Shown: positions 1-6,468 of the stretch, in pieces | Layout of the letters: the number at the start of each line of letters is the position of its first letter | Numbering within the stretch: the first letter of the stretch is position 1 | Assembly: GCA_017420605.1 (NCBI GenBank) | Contig: JAFOIS010000184.1 | Location: 1-6,870, forward strand | Origin: Lachnospiraceae bacterium | Lineage (GTDB): Bacteria > Bacillota > Clostridia > Lachnospirales > Lachnospiraceae | DNA length: 6,870 nt | Direction: 5' to 3' | Notes under the pieces: generated by a model | What the model saw: the letters and a program-made list of their open reading frames with translations, nothing else | Databases searched by the model: none | Told to the model about the DNA's origin: nothing | Position numbers and translations under genes: made by a program

Positions 1-1
1 A

Positions 2-1444
2 AAGATCTATATGCTCGGAAAAGCACCGTCCTATGTGGATGCAATGCCTTCCGCGGATGCTTCCTTCCTTGATCAGATGATATTCCTCGGTTTTGATACG
101 GATGCGCTGGTCCGTGCGCTCGAGCCGTACCGTCTGGCGGACGTGCGCTATGTGAAAGACGGCACCCGTACGACGACGCTGCTTTCCCAGGTCAGGGAGG
201 CGGACGGAAAAGAGTACGTCTTCCTTGCACACGGAAGAGCAGACCTCTGCCCGCCGTGCATGCCGGCAGAGGAAGAGAACGGACCGGCCGTGGAGATCAC
301 GTTCCCGGGCTGCCGGAAGGTGCGTCTCCTCGATACGATGACCGGGGAGATCCGGCTGCCGGAAGCCGTATCAGACGGAAGATCGACGGCCGTTTCCGTA
401 CACCTTGGCGCGGAAGAGTCCTTCCTTTTTGAACTGACGGAAGCGAAGGACGCCTATGACGACCGGAAAAGATCGCCCGGAAAGAAACTGCTTTCGGAAG
501 AATATCTCCCGGTGCCGGACAGTTTTACAACGGAGGAGGACAATGTGCTGCTTCTGGACATGGTTTCTTCCTACGCGCTGGACGGGAAGGAAATGGGCGG
601 TCGCGAAGAGATCCTGCGCGTCGACGATGCCGTGCGCGGACACCTTTCCATGCGCAGACGGACGGACGCGTTCCCGCAGCCGTGGCTGACCGGTACTGAA
701 AATCCGAAGGATCACGAAGTCACGCTGCGCTTTACCGTCGTATCGGAGACGGACGTCCCTGCGGCGGATCTTGCGTTTGAAGGCGACACGGACGTCCGGA
801 TCAGCTGGAACGGGGAAGAGAGCCGGTGGAAGGAAGGCGGCTCCTTTATCGACCGCTCGATCCGCAGGATCCCGCTCGGTACGGTCAAAAAGGGCGAAAA
901 CATACTGGTGATGCAGATCCCGTTCGGCGTCATGACGAACCTCGAGTGGGTATATATCCTTGGAAACTTCGGTGTCCGTGTCATTGGAGACCGGGCTGTG
1001 ATCACGGAGCGGCCGGAGAAGCTGTTCTACGGCGATTATACGCGGCAGGGCTTTCCGTTCTACGGCGGCAATATGGTCTATGAGACAACGTTTGAGTGCC
1101 ATGCCGGATATGCGGAGATACGGTTCCCGCATTACGCCGGAACGCTTCTTGAAGTATCGGTCGACGGCGGGGCGTGGATCCCGGCCTTTACCGAGCCGGT
1201 CCATGCCGGCCTGGGATCTCTTGCTGCTGGTAGCCACCGTCTGTGTATCCGGGTATACGGCAGTCGTTTCAATACCTTCGGCCAGCTGCACAACTGCAAC
1301 GACGGCGAACTCTACTGGGGTCCGAAAACGTGGAGAACGTCGTCGGATGCCTGGTGTTACGAATACCGGCTCAGGGAACAGGGACTTACCGCTGCCCCGA
1401 TCGTCAGGGTGTTTTCAGACCCGAAAGGAGGGAAAACAGAATGA
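2..1444 (+). CDS. C-terminal part of a large glycoside-hydrolase-like protein (5' end outside window)
   Basis: The frame is open to the left edge (Lys-Ile-Tyr precede the first Met at 11) and no Shine-Dalgarno site precedes that Met, so this is the tail of a longer protein. Numbering from Met 11, residues 55-142 resemble the beta-rich domain that follows the catalytic barrel in large glycosidases (LLSQVREADGKEYVFLAHG, then LLDTMTGEI). Residues about 235-330 look like a beta-sandwich with SFIDRSIRRIPL, IPFGVMTNLEW and LGNFGVRV. Residues about 340-455 form a second sandwich starting GDYTRQGFPFYGGN and ending NTFGQLHNCND and YWGPKTWRT, as in sugar-binding jelly-roll domains. From memory these C-terminal motifs occur in clostridial proteins annotated as GH2-like or GH106/alpha-L-rhamnosidase-like. 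The catalytic residues would lie upstream of the window, so family and substrate are inferred. It overlaps the next gene by 4 nt, which suggests translational coupling. Confidence 0.65.
   Translation, partial: KIYMLGKAPSYVDAMPSADASFLDQMIFLGFDTDALVRALEPYRLADVRYVKDGTRTTTLLSQVREADGKEYVFLAHGRADLCPPCMPAEEENGPAVEITFPGCRKVRLLDTMTGEIRLPEAVSDGRSTAVSVHLGAEESFLFELTEAKDAYDDRKRSPGKKLLSEEYLPVPDSFTTEEDNVLLLDMVSSYALDGKEMGGREEILRVDDAVRGHLSMRRRTDAFPQPWLTGTENPKDHEVTLRFTVVSETDVPAADLAFEGDTDVRISWNGEESRWKEGGSFIDRSIRRIPLGTVKKGENILVMQIPFGVMTNLEWVYILGNFGVRVIGDRAVITERPEKLFYGDYTRQGFPFYGGNMVYETTFECHAGYAEIRFPHYAGTLLEVSVDGGAWIPAFTEPVHAGLGSLAAGSHRLCIRVYGSRFNTFGQLHNCNDGELYWGPKTWRTSSDAWCYEYRLREQGLTAAPIVRVFSDPKGGKTE
1426..1431 (+). 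promoter_or_regulatory. Shine-Dalgarno site AGGAGG for the ceramidase-like gene
   Basis: AGGAGG lies inside the last codons of the glycoside-hydrolase-like gene, 9 nt before the ATG at 1441. It fixes that ATG as the start, rather than in-frame ATGs further upstream, and shows that translation is arranged for coupling across the ATGA overlap. Confidence 0.85.
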
Positions 1445-2889
1445 GCGGTCTTATGCTTGGTTTTTCGCGGGTCAATATCGATCCGCCCGTCGGGATCCCG
1501 ATCCGCGGATACTTCGTGCCGCGTTATGCGAGCGGGATCCTCGATCATCTCCACATCAATATGCTGGCGTTCACATACGGGGACGCGCCGCGCGTTGCGA
1601 AGAAGCGTTATGTTCCGGATACCGGACGGTACGCGGAAGGGACGGCACCGGATCCTTCCGGCGCGATCCTTATGGCCTCGATCGATAACTGCGGGCTCGG
1701 CACCGGGGAGTGTACGGAGATCCGCAGGGAACTTGAGAAGAGCACGGGCGTTCCGTATGGGCGGATCTATATCCACAGTGACCATACCCATACGGCGCCG
1801 TTTACCGACCCGGGAAACGTAAGCGAGCCCGAAGCGTCGCTCATCCGCGAATACGCGCTCTTCCTGAAGCGACGGTTCGTGCTGGCGGCCGAAGAGGCGC
1901 TGGCGGATCTAAGAACGGCGAAAATGGGTTTTGCCATTGCGAAGGCCCCGGACCGTATCGCCTATATCCGCCGGTATAAAATGAAAGACGGAACGACCTG
2001 GACCTGTCCGCCGGTAGGCGACCCGAATATCGATCATCCGATCGGCACTCTGGATCAGCGGGTGAACGTCATTCGTTTCGACCGGGAAGGCGCGGATACC
2101 GTCGTCATCCTGAATTACGGTCTGCACGCGGATACGCTCAACCTGGACCTGATCTCGCCGGACTGGCCCGGGGCGCTTGCGAAGACGTTCGAAGCGGCGG
2201 TCCCGGACGCGAAGATCGTCACTTTTGTCGGAGCGCAGGGTGACGTCGGCAGTACGAACGTCCATCCTGTGCCGGGCGACATGAACGATACGCTGATCTC
2301 CTTCGATAATGAGATGAAATCGCCGGGCATGTGCCGGTTTGTCGGAAGGGCACTGGCGGGATCCGTCCTGCAGGTGTATGATAAAGTGGAATATGTCGAT
2401 GTGGACGGGATCGGCGCGTTGGAAAAGAAGATCCGCGTAGCGGCCAATGTGCCGTCTCCGGAGCAGCTGCCGCTTGCCCATCGCTATAAGGCGTTGCACG
2501 ACGCCGGACGGGACGACGAGATCCCGTATACGGCCATGGAACTGACCACGGTCGTGGCGGAGGCTTCCCGGATGTGCGCGCTGGAGAACGGGCCGGATCA
2601 GTTTGAATTTACGCTCACCGGCGTGAAGATCGGCCCGGTGGCGTTCTGCGGCATTCCGGGCGAACCGTTTACGGAGATCGGGCGGCAGGTAAAGAAGGCG
2701 GAAGGCTGGAGGCTCGTCTGCCCGACGATCAACACGAACGGAAAAGAAGGCTACTTCCCGATGAAGGAAGCCTTTGACGAAGGCGGCTATGAAGCGAGGT
2801 CCTCGAGATTCCGCGGGGGTGTCGCCGAGACCGTGATCGAAGGCAGCCTTGCGCTTCTTAGGGAACTCGGCGGCCGGAAGGAAATGTAA
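1441..2889 (+). CDS. Neutral/alkaline ceramidase-superfamily metallohydrolase, no signal peptide
   Basis: A 482-residue protein of the neutral/alkaline non-lysosomal ceramidase N-terminal domain superfamily, zinc enzymes that cleave amide bonds. The N-terminus (GFSRVNIDPPVGIPIRGY) fits the usual opening of the family. Four spaced motifs fit the zinc centre known from Pseudomonas neutral ceramidase (His, His, Glu, Tyr): HSDHTHTAP at 112-120 with His115 and His117, NYGLHAD with His229, GIPGEPF with Glu408, and GYFP with Tyr438 as the likely tyrosine ligand. The residue matching is by eye. There is no signal peptide and no C-terminal Ig-like domain, whereas classical bacterial neutral ceramidases are secreted and about 650 residues long, so this one is probably cytoplasmic. 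Ceramide is therefore an unlikely substrate; an N-acylated sugar or other amide released by the neighbouring glycosidase is an alternative. The gene overlaps the one before by 4 nt and is 26 nt from the next. Confidence 0.8.
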   Translation: MSGLMLGFSRVNIDPPVGIPIRGYFVPRYASGILDHLHINMLAFTYGDAPRVAKKRYVPDTGRYAEGTAPDPSGAILMASIDNCGLGTGECTEIRRELEKSTGVPYGRIYIHSDHTHTAPFTDPGNVSEPEASLIREYALFLKRRFVLAAEEALADLRTAKMGFAIAKAPDRIAYIRRYKMKDGTTWTCPPVGDPNIDHPIGTLDQRVNVIRFDREGADTVVILNYGLHADTLNLDLISPDWPGALAKTFEAAVPDAKIVTFVGAQGDVGSTNVHPVPGDMNDTLISFDNEMKSPGMCRFVGRALAGSVLQVYDKVEYVDVDGIGALEKKIRVAANVPSPEQLPLAHRYKALHDAGRDDEIPYTAMELTTVVAEASRMCALENGPDQFEFTLTGVKIGPVAFCGIPGEPFTEIGRQVKKAEGWRLVCPTINTNGKEGYFPMKEAFDEGGYEARSSRFRGGVAETVIEGSLALLRELGGRKEM

Positions 2890-2900
2890 CGACAGTTTGA

Positions 2901-2906
2901 AAGGAG
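2901..2906 (+). promoter_or_regulatory. Shine-Dalgarno site AAGGAG for the G1P dehydrogenase gene
   Basis: AAGGAG sits in the 26-nt gap after the ceramidase-like gene, 9 nt before the ATG at 2916. No separate promoter can be made out in this gap, which supports co-transcription with the upstream genes. Confidence 0.8.
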
Positions 2907-2915
2907 ACCGGATCG

Positions 2916-4223
2916 ATGCGTGAACTGGTAAGGCAGGAGATCACAGACTGCAGCTGCGGGAGGATACACCGCTGCCCGATCAAAGAGATCGTGATCGGCA
3001 AGGAAGCGATCGGATCGCTCCCGGCTTTTCTTGCGGAATACGGCCGGCCGCTGCTCGTATTTGATACCAATACCCTGCGGGCCTGCGGCGAGGCGGTGAA
3101 GGCGGAACTCGATGCGGCGGGCTGCGCCTATGACAGTGTCCTGTTTTCCTGCAAAGAAGGGGAACTCGTGATTCCGAACGAGCAGGGCATATCCTGGATC
3201 GAGACCGCCATGAAGTCGGAAACGAAGATCCTCGTCGGCGTCGGATCCGGCGTCATCAATGACCTCTGCAAATATGTGAGTTTCCATCATGGTCTGCCGT
3301 ATATCATCGTAGCAACGGCAACGTCCATGGACGGCTATGCGTCTTCCGGCGCGGCCATGATCCTCGCCGGCATGAAGGTGACGGTGCCGTGCCGTCCCCC
3401 GATCGCGGTCTTTGCGGATCCGCAGGTCCTCCGGAACGCGCCGGAAGAGATGATCGCGGCCGGCGCGGGGGATATCATCGGGAAGTACTCGAGCCTGATC
3501 GACTGGAGACTAGGCGCGCTCATCCGGAAAGAGGCATACTGCGCGGAGATGGATGAGATGACGATGAAGGAGGTCCGTCAGGTCACGGAAGATCTTTCGC
3601 TCATCCGGGAGCGGGACGCTGACGCGATCGGGCGGCTTATGCATTCCTTGGTCCAGATCGGCGTCGCGATGGCCTACGTCGGAAACAGCCGGCCGGGCTC
3701 CGGGAGCGAACACCATGTCTCGCACTTCTATGAGATCACCGGGATTGTACGGAACAGGCCGTATCTTGCGCACGGCATCGACGTGGGATATGCCGCGTAC
3801 CTGACGATCGGCATGCGTCATTTCCTTGCCGCGCAGGATCCAAAGACCTTCACGCCGGGACCGACGCTCGAAGTAAGGACGCCGGTTCTTCGGGAAGTCT
3901 ACGGCCTGCTTTCGGACGAGATCCTCTCGCTCCAGGAAAAGACCGGATTCTACCGGGAAGACAGAATGCCGCGGATCAAAGAGAAATGGGCGGAGATCCG
4001 CGCCATTCTTGAAACGTTCCCGACGGCGGAGGAGTATCTTGCCATGCTGAAGACGCTCGGCTTCCGCATGGAGGAATTCCGTGCCTTTTACGGAGAGGAT
4101 TATATCCGGGAATCGATCCTCTACGCAAAGGACCTTAAGGAACGTTACACGCTCCTCAACCTGCTCGCGGACGTCGGCCTTCTGGATACCGCTGCGGATA
4201 CGGCAATCAAAGCGCTTGCATAA
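2916..4223 (+). CDS. sn-glycerol-1-phosphate dehydrogenase family protein (AraM/EgsA type)
   Basis: A 435-residue cytoplasmic dehydrogenase of the AraM/EgsA family, which reduces dihydroxyacetone phosphate to sn-glycerol-1-phosphate with NAD(P)H. Visible signatures are GVGSGVINDLCKY (108-120, the glycine-rich NAD-binding turn), ATATSMDGYASSGAAM (134-149), GAGDIIGKYSSLIDW (183-197, Asp186), GSEHHVSHFYE (263-273, His266 or His267) and LAHGIDVGYA (285-293, His286). The Asp and the two His fit the metal ligands of this fold; the family is reported as Zn or Ni dependent. It is longer than archaeal EgsA (about 350) and Bacillus AraM (about 394), with a C-terminal helical stretch ending LLNLLADVGLLDTA. 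The N-terminus carries a CSCGRIHRC motif at 12-20. B. subtilis araM lies in the arabinose operon, and here too the gene closes an apparent sugar-degradation operon, so a catabolic role or another phosphorylated polyol as substrate is possible. Confidence 0.88.
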   Translation: MRELVRQEITDCSCGRIHRCPIKEIVIGKEAIGSLPAFLAEYGRPLLVFDTNTLRACGEAVKAELDAAGCAYDSVLFSCKEGELVIPNEQGISWIETAMKSETKILVGVGSGVINDLCKYVSFHHGLPYIIVATATSMDGYASSGAAMILAGMKVTVPCRPPIAVFADPQVLRNAPEEMIAAGAGDIIGKYSSLIDWRLGALIRKEAYCAEMDEMTMKEVRQVTEDLSLIRERDADAIGRLMHSLVQIGVAMAYVGNSRPGSGSEHHVSHFYEITGIVRNRPYLAHGIDVGYAAYLTIGMRHFLAAQDPKTFTPGPTLEVRTPVLREVYGLLSDEILSLQEKTGFYREDRMPRIKEKWAEIRAILETFPTAEEYLAMLKTLGFRMEEFRAFYGEDYIRESILYAKDLKERYTLLNLLADVGLLDTAADTAIKALA

Positions 4224-4242
4224 GGCAGGCGCTATAAGAGAA

Positions 4243-4281
4243 CGGCCGGCATCCCCATGAGGATGCCGGCCGGTTTATTTT
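4243..4281 (+). terminator. Intrinsic terminator, probably bidirectional, between convergent units
   Basis: A perfect 12-bp stem (CGGCCGGCATCC at 4243-4254 with its complement at 4261-4272) closes a 6-nt loop (CCATGA) and is followed by GTTTATTTT. It begins 19 nt after the stop of the G1P dehydrogenase gene. On the - strand the same stem is followed by TTCTCTTATAG, a weaker T-rich tail, so it may also end the gpsA-like/lactonase transcript, whose last stop codon is about 40 nt away. The 89-nt gap between the convergent genes holds nothing else I can recognise. Confidence 0.88.
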
Positions 4282-4312
4282 GTCTGCACAGAAGACCTTC
4301 CGGAGGGACCGG

Positions 4313-5338
4313 TCAGGAAAGGGGCAGGATGCATGTGGCGCGGACCCCGGGCGTTTCGACAAAAGAGAGCTCCCGAAGCGCGCTGCCGTCACGGCGGTAG
4401 ATCGTAACGCCCATAGAGTCCTGGTCCGCGGTAAGGCAGAGGCCTTCCGTCATCAGGACGTCGCGGGGCGTCTTCTGACGATGCGGCGTGATGACGGGAG
4501 ACGAAAGAAGACCGTCCGGCAGGAGCGAAAACTGCACGATCGCGTCGCGGAACCGCATGCTGCAGTAAAGCGTATCGCCGTCGAAACGGAGCGCGCTGGC
4601 CGTATAATCCCCTTCCATATCCTGCGGCACGGCCGAGACCGTCTGCAGGATGCTGCCGCCTCTGCGGTCCAGTACGTAGATATCGCCGCTCATTTCCCCG
4701 TCCACGTAAAGAAGGTCCGGGAATGCGGGGTGCACCGCGGTATGACGCGGCCCGGAACCGGGCGGAAGAAGGAAACGGCCTGTTTCGGTAAGCCTGCCGC
4801 TTTCTCTGTCGAGCGTGTAGGCGAAGACCGTATCCAGTCCGAGATCGGCGGCATAGAGGACACCGCCGTCATAAAGCGCGGAATGAAGATGCGCGCATTC
4901 CTGTCTCGACGCATTCGGACCGTGCCCGTCATGGCCGATCCGGTCGGTCTCCGCTTCCGGCATGCCGTCTTTGCCGAGACGCCACACGGTAAGGAAGCCG
5001 TCCCGGTAATTGCTGATAAAAAGATATTCCGTGCGGTCGTCGAAACTCAGATGGCAGGGAGCGCCGCCGCCCGAGGGGATCCTCATCATCACCGGCCACC
5101 TGTCTCCCTCCATGGCAAGTACGGCGACCGTACCTTCGCCGTCCGCCCTGCGCCGTTCTTCGGCAGCATAAAGGAGTTTTCCGTCCGGATGGGCGAGCAG
5201 CCAGGTAGACCGTTCCGTTTCGGCGCAGCGCGGGATGAGGACTGGGGACGCATCCGGCAGACTGTCTTTTCCAGGCTGTTCCATTTCATAGATGCCGTCG
5301 GTTCCCGCTGATACATAACCGCTGATCAGATAACGCAT
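4313..5338 (-). CDS. pgl: Lactonase family protein, 6-phosphogluconolactonase type (beta-propeller)
   Basis: A 341-residue protein of the YbhE/Pgl lactonase family (seven-bladed beta-propeller), typically hydrolysing 6-phosphogluconolactone or a related sugar lactone in the cytoplasm. Family signatures run in order: SNYRDGFLTVWRL (109-121), GPNASRQECAHLHSA (140-154), AADLGLDTVFAY (163-174), GSGPRHTAVHP (194-204), ASALRFDGDTLYCS (247-260) and TPRDVLMTEGLCLTADQDS (290-308). The clustered Arg and His residues (Arg145, His150, His152, Arg198, His199) lie in the segments that are conserved across the family. The length is normal and there is no signal peptide. The start at 5338 is preferred over an upstream in-frame ATG at 5401 because AGGAGG lies 5 nt before it and the extra 21 residues do not look like the family. 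It follows the gpsA-like gene by 41 nt and is probably co-transcribed with it. The family is sure; the exact lactone is not. Confidence 0.9.
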   Translation of the reverse strand: MRYLISGYVSAGTDGIYEMEQPGKDSLPDASPVLIPRCAETERSTWLLAHPDGKLLYAAEERRRADGEGTVAVLAMEGDRWPVMMRIPSGGGAPCHLSFDDRTEYLFISNYRDGFLTVWRLGKDGMPEAETDRIGHDGHGPNASRQECAHLHSALYDGGVLYAADLGLDTVFAYTLDRESGRLTETGRFLLPPGSGPRHTAVHPAFPDLLYVDGEMSGDIYVLDRRGGSILQTVSAVPQDMEGDYTASALRFDGDTLYCSMRFRDAIVQFSLLPDGLLSSPVITPHRQKTPRDVLMTEGLCLTADQDSMGVTIYRRDGSALRELSFVETPGVRATCILPLS

Positions 5339-5343
5339 AGGTA

Positions 5344-5349
5344 CCTCCT
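5344..5349 (-). promoter_or_regulatory. Shine-Dalgarno site AGGAGG that fixes the lactonase start
   Basis: Read on the - strand, AGGAGG-TACCT-ATG places a full-consensus site 5 nt before the ATG at 5338-5336. This argues against the longer reading starting at 5401, which would also overlap the end of the gpsA-like gene. Confidence 0.85.
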
Positions 5350-5379
5350 GAGAATTTATGAAAATGAACGGGCAGCGGT

Positions 5380-6405
5380 TCAGTCCCTGAACGCTTCCCA
5401 TGGAATAGCGGAGCCCGGGACTTCTCCGCGCATGATGCGGCTGATATGCATAAGGAGCGGGAAATCCGCGGGGTCCGCCCTGCCGGCCCGGGACAGCGCC
5501 TCCAGCGAGTGCGCCATTCTTTCCGAAATGACGGTCGATTCCAGTGTCACGCCTTTAAGAGACTCCAGCGCTTCCCGGTACGGGACGTCTTTCCCGAGCA
5601 GTGTGCCGATGAGGCGCGTCCTCCCGCCGAAAATCGTGACATAAAGATCCCCGGCGCCGACGTAAAGCGCGTCCTCCGAGCAGCCGTGCAGAAGAAGGAG
5701 CTTCCGCATTTCCCGTATGGACTGTCCGAAGAGGGCGGCCTGGGAGTTGTAGTGCAGTTTCCCGTCTTTTGCTTCCGCCATGCCGACGGCAAGCGTCGTG
5801 CCGAGCGCATACGCGTTTTTCAGGGCGACGGCAAGTTCGACGCTGCGGACGTCCGTTGAAAGCGCGACGTGATAATAGGGACGTTCAAACAGGCCGCGCA
5901 GCATGACGAGCGTTTCCATGTCCGGACCGCAGAAGGTCACCTGCGTGGGATCTTTGTCGGCAAGTTCATAGCTTGTGCAGGGGCCGCCGACCGCGCTGAT
6001 GTTCAGGGAACGGCCGGGACAGTGCGCACGGTAATATTCGGGATAGGAGAGAAGGGAACCGTCCGGATCCGCGATCATTCCTTTTGTGATCGAAAGGATG
6101 GGAAGACCGTCCGGAATCTTCGGCAGGATGTCTTTGAGAAACCAGTCCACGCCGAAACTGGAGACGCCTGATACGATGACGTCCGTTCCGCGCAGAGCCC
6201 GGTCGAGCTCCGAAAAAAAGAAGGAGCGGAACGAAACGGGCAGCTGACGCTTCAGCGTCGGGTGGAAACCGGTCGTCCGTACGCTTTCGACAATCCAATC
6301 GTCGAGCGGCGAGCCGGCAAGGCGGATCTCATGCCCGTTTTCCGAGGCCGGGATCGCGATGGAGGAACCCATCATGCCGCAGCCGATCACTGTTATGACA
6401 GCCAT
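5380..6405 (-). CDS. Divergent NAD(P)-dependent glycerol-3-phosphate dehydrogenase (GpsA-like)
   Basis: A 341-residue cytoplasmic protein with the fold of NAD-dependent glycerol-3-phosphate dehydrogenase: an N-terminal Rossmann domain, then an alpha-helical catalytic domain. Seen in order are IGCGMMGSSIA (7-17, GxGxxG), VSSFGVDWF (81-89), SITKGM (105-110, Lys108), GGPCTSYELA (140-149, the place of the GPSFA motif), SVELAVALKNAYALG (188-202, with Lys196 in the position of the catalytic lysine) and GAGDLYVTIFGGRTRLIG (250-267, the place of GDL...SRNR). Length matches GpsA. It departs from the consensus at several places: no Trp after the first glycines, TIFGGRTR in place of TCxSxxSRN, and a tail ending AIPWEAFRD. 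It may therefore be a paralogue acting on another polyol or sugar phosphate, so no gene symbol is assigned. The start at 6405 has only a weak Shine-Dalgarno (AGGGG). It is the first gene of a two-gene unit with the lactonase. Confidence 0.78.
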   Translation of the reverse strand: MAVITVIGCGMMGSSIAIPASENGHEIRLAGSPLDDWIVESVRTTGFHPTLKRQLPVSFRSFFFSELDRALRGTDVIVSGVSSFGVDWFLKDILPKIPDGLPILSITKGMIADPDGSLLSYPEYYRAHCPGRSLNISAVGGPCTSYELADKDPTQVTFCGPDMETLVMLRGLFERPYYHVALSTDVRSVELAVALKNAYALGTTLAVGMAEAKDGKLHYNSQAALFGQSIREMRKLLLLHGCSEDALYVGAGDLYVTIFGGRTRLIGTLLGKDVPYREALESLKGVTLESTVISERMAHSLEALSRAGRADPADFPLLMHISRIMRGEVPGSAIPWEAFRD

Positions 6406-6415
6406 AATATTATTT

Positions 6416-6420
6416 CCCCT
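6416..6420 (-). promoter_or_regulatory. Weak Shine-Dalgarno (AGGGG) before the GpsA-like gene
   Basis: On the - strand AAGGGGAAATAATATTATGG places a purine-rich AGGGG 10 nt before the ATG at 6405. It is weaker than the other sites in the window and lies immediately after the T-run of the upstream terminator. Confidence 0.5.
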
Positions 6421-6421
6421 T

Positions 6422-6449
6422 GTAAAAAAGCACGGGCCGGCCCGTGCTT
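6422..6449 (-). terminator. Intrinsic terminator of the DUF624 gene (perfect palindrome plus T-run)
   Basis: Positions 6428-6449 form a perfect 22-bp palindrome (half-site AAGCACGGGCC). Read on the - strand it is followed by a run of Ts (complement of 6424-6429), which gives a classic rho-independent terminator about 20 nt after the stop codon of the membrane protein gene. On the + strand no T-run follows, so the direction is clear. It ends about 16-18 nt before the start codon of the gpsA-like gene. Confidence 0.9.
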
Positions 6450-6468
6450 GATCTGCAATGATGCGCGT

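Noticed and set aside
371..1291. A 306-codon open frame on the - strand, opposite the glycoside-hydrolase-like gene
   Set aside because: The composition is rich in Arg, Val and Asp without recognisable domains, and it lies entirely inside a supported + strand gene.
1243..1440. Longer version of the ceramidase-like protein starting at an upstream in-frame ATG
   Set aside because: It would overlap the upstream gene by about 200 nt, has no Shine-Dalgarno site, and the family-type N-terminus begins at the ATG at 1441 with a strong AGGAGG before it.
1441..2900. Dense GATC words, which could suggest Dam-type methylation sites or an uptake sequence
   Set aside because: Most arise where a codon ending in G precedes the preferred Ile codon ATC, or from Asp GAT followed by C, so codon preference explains them without a special signal.
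4280..5311. A 343-codon open frame on the + strand, opposite the lactonase gene
   Set aside because: Its translation is Arg/His-rich with no family resemblance, it begins beside the terminator, and the - strand reading matches lactonase motifs throughout. It is a by-product of GC-rich codon use.
5339..5401. N-terminal extension of the lactonase to 5401
   Set aside because: The added 21 residues contain the Shine-Dalgarno sequence of the real start and do not match the family.
6428..6449. The perfect palindrome as a possible operator site
   Set aside because: The directly adjoining T-run on the - strand and its place just after a stop codon fit an intrinsic terminator better. A double role is possible but not supported.
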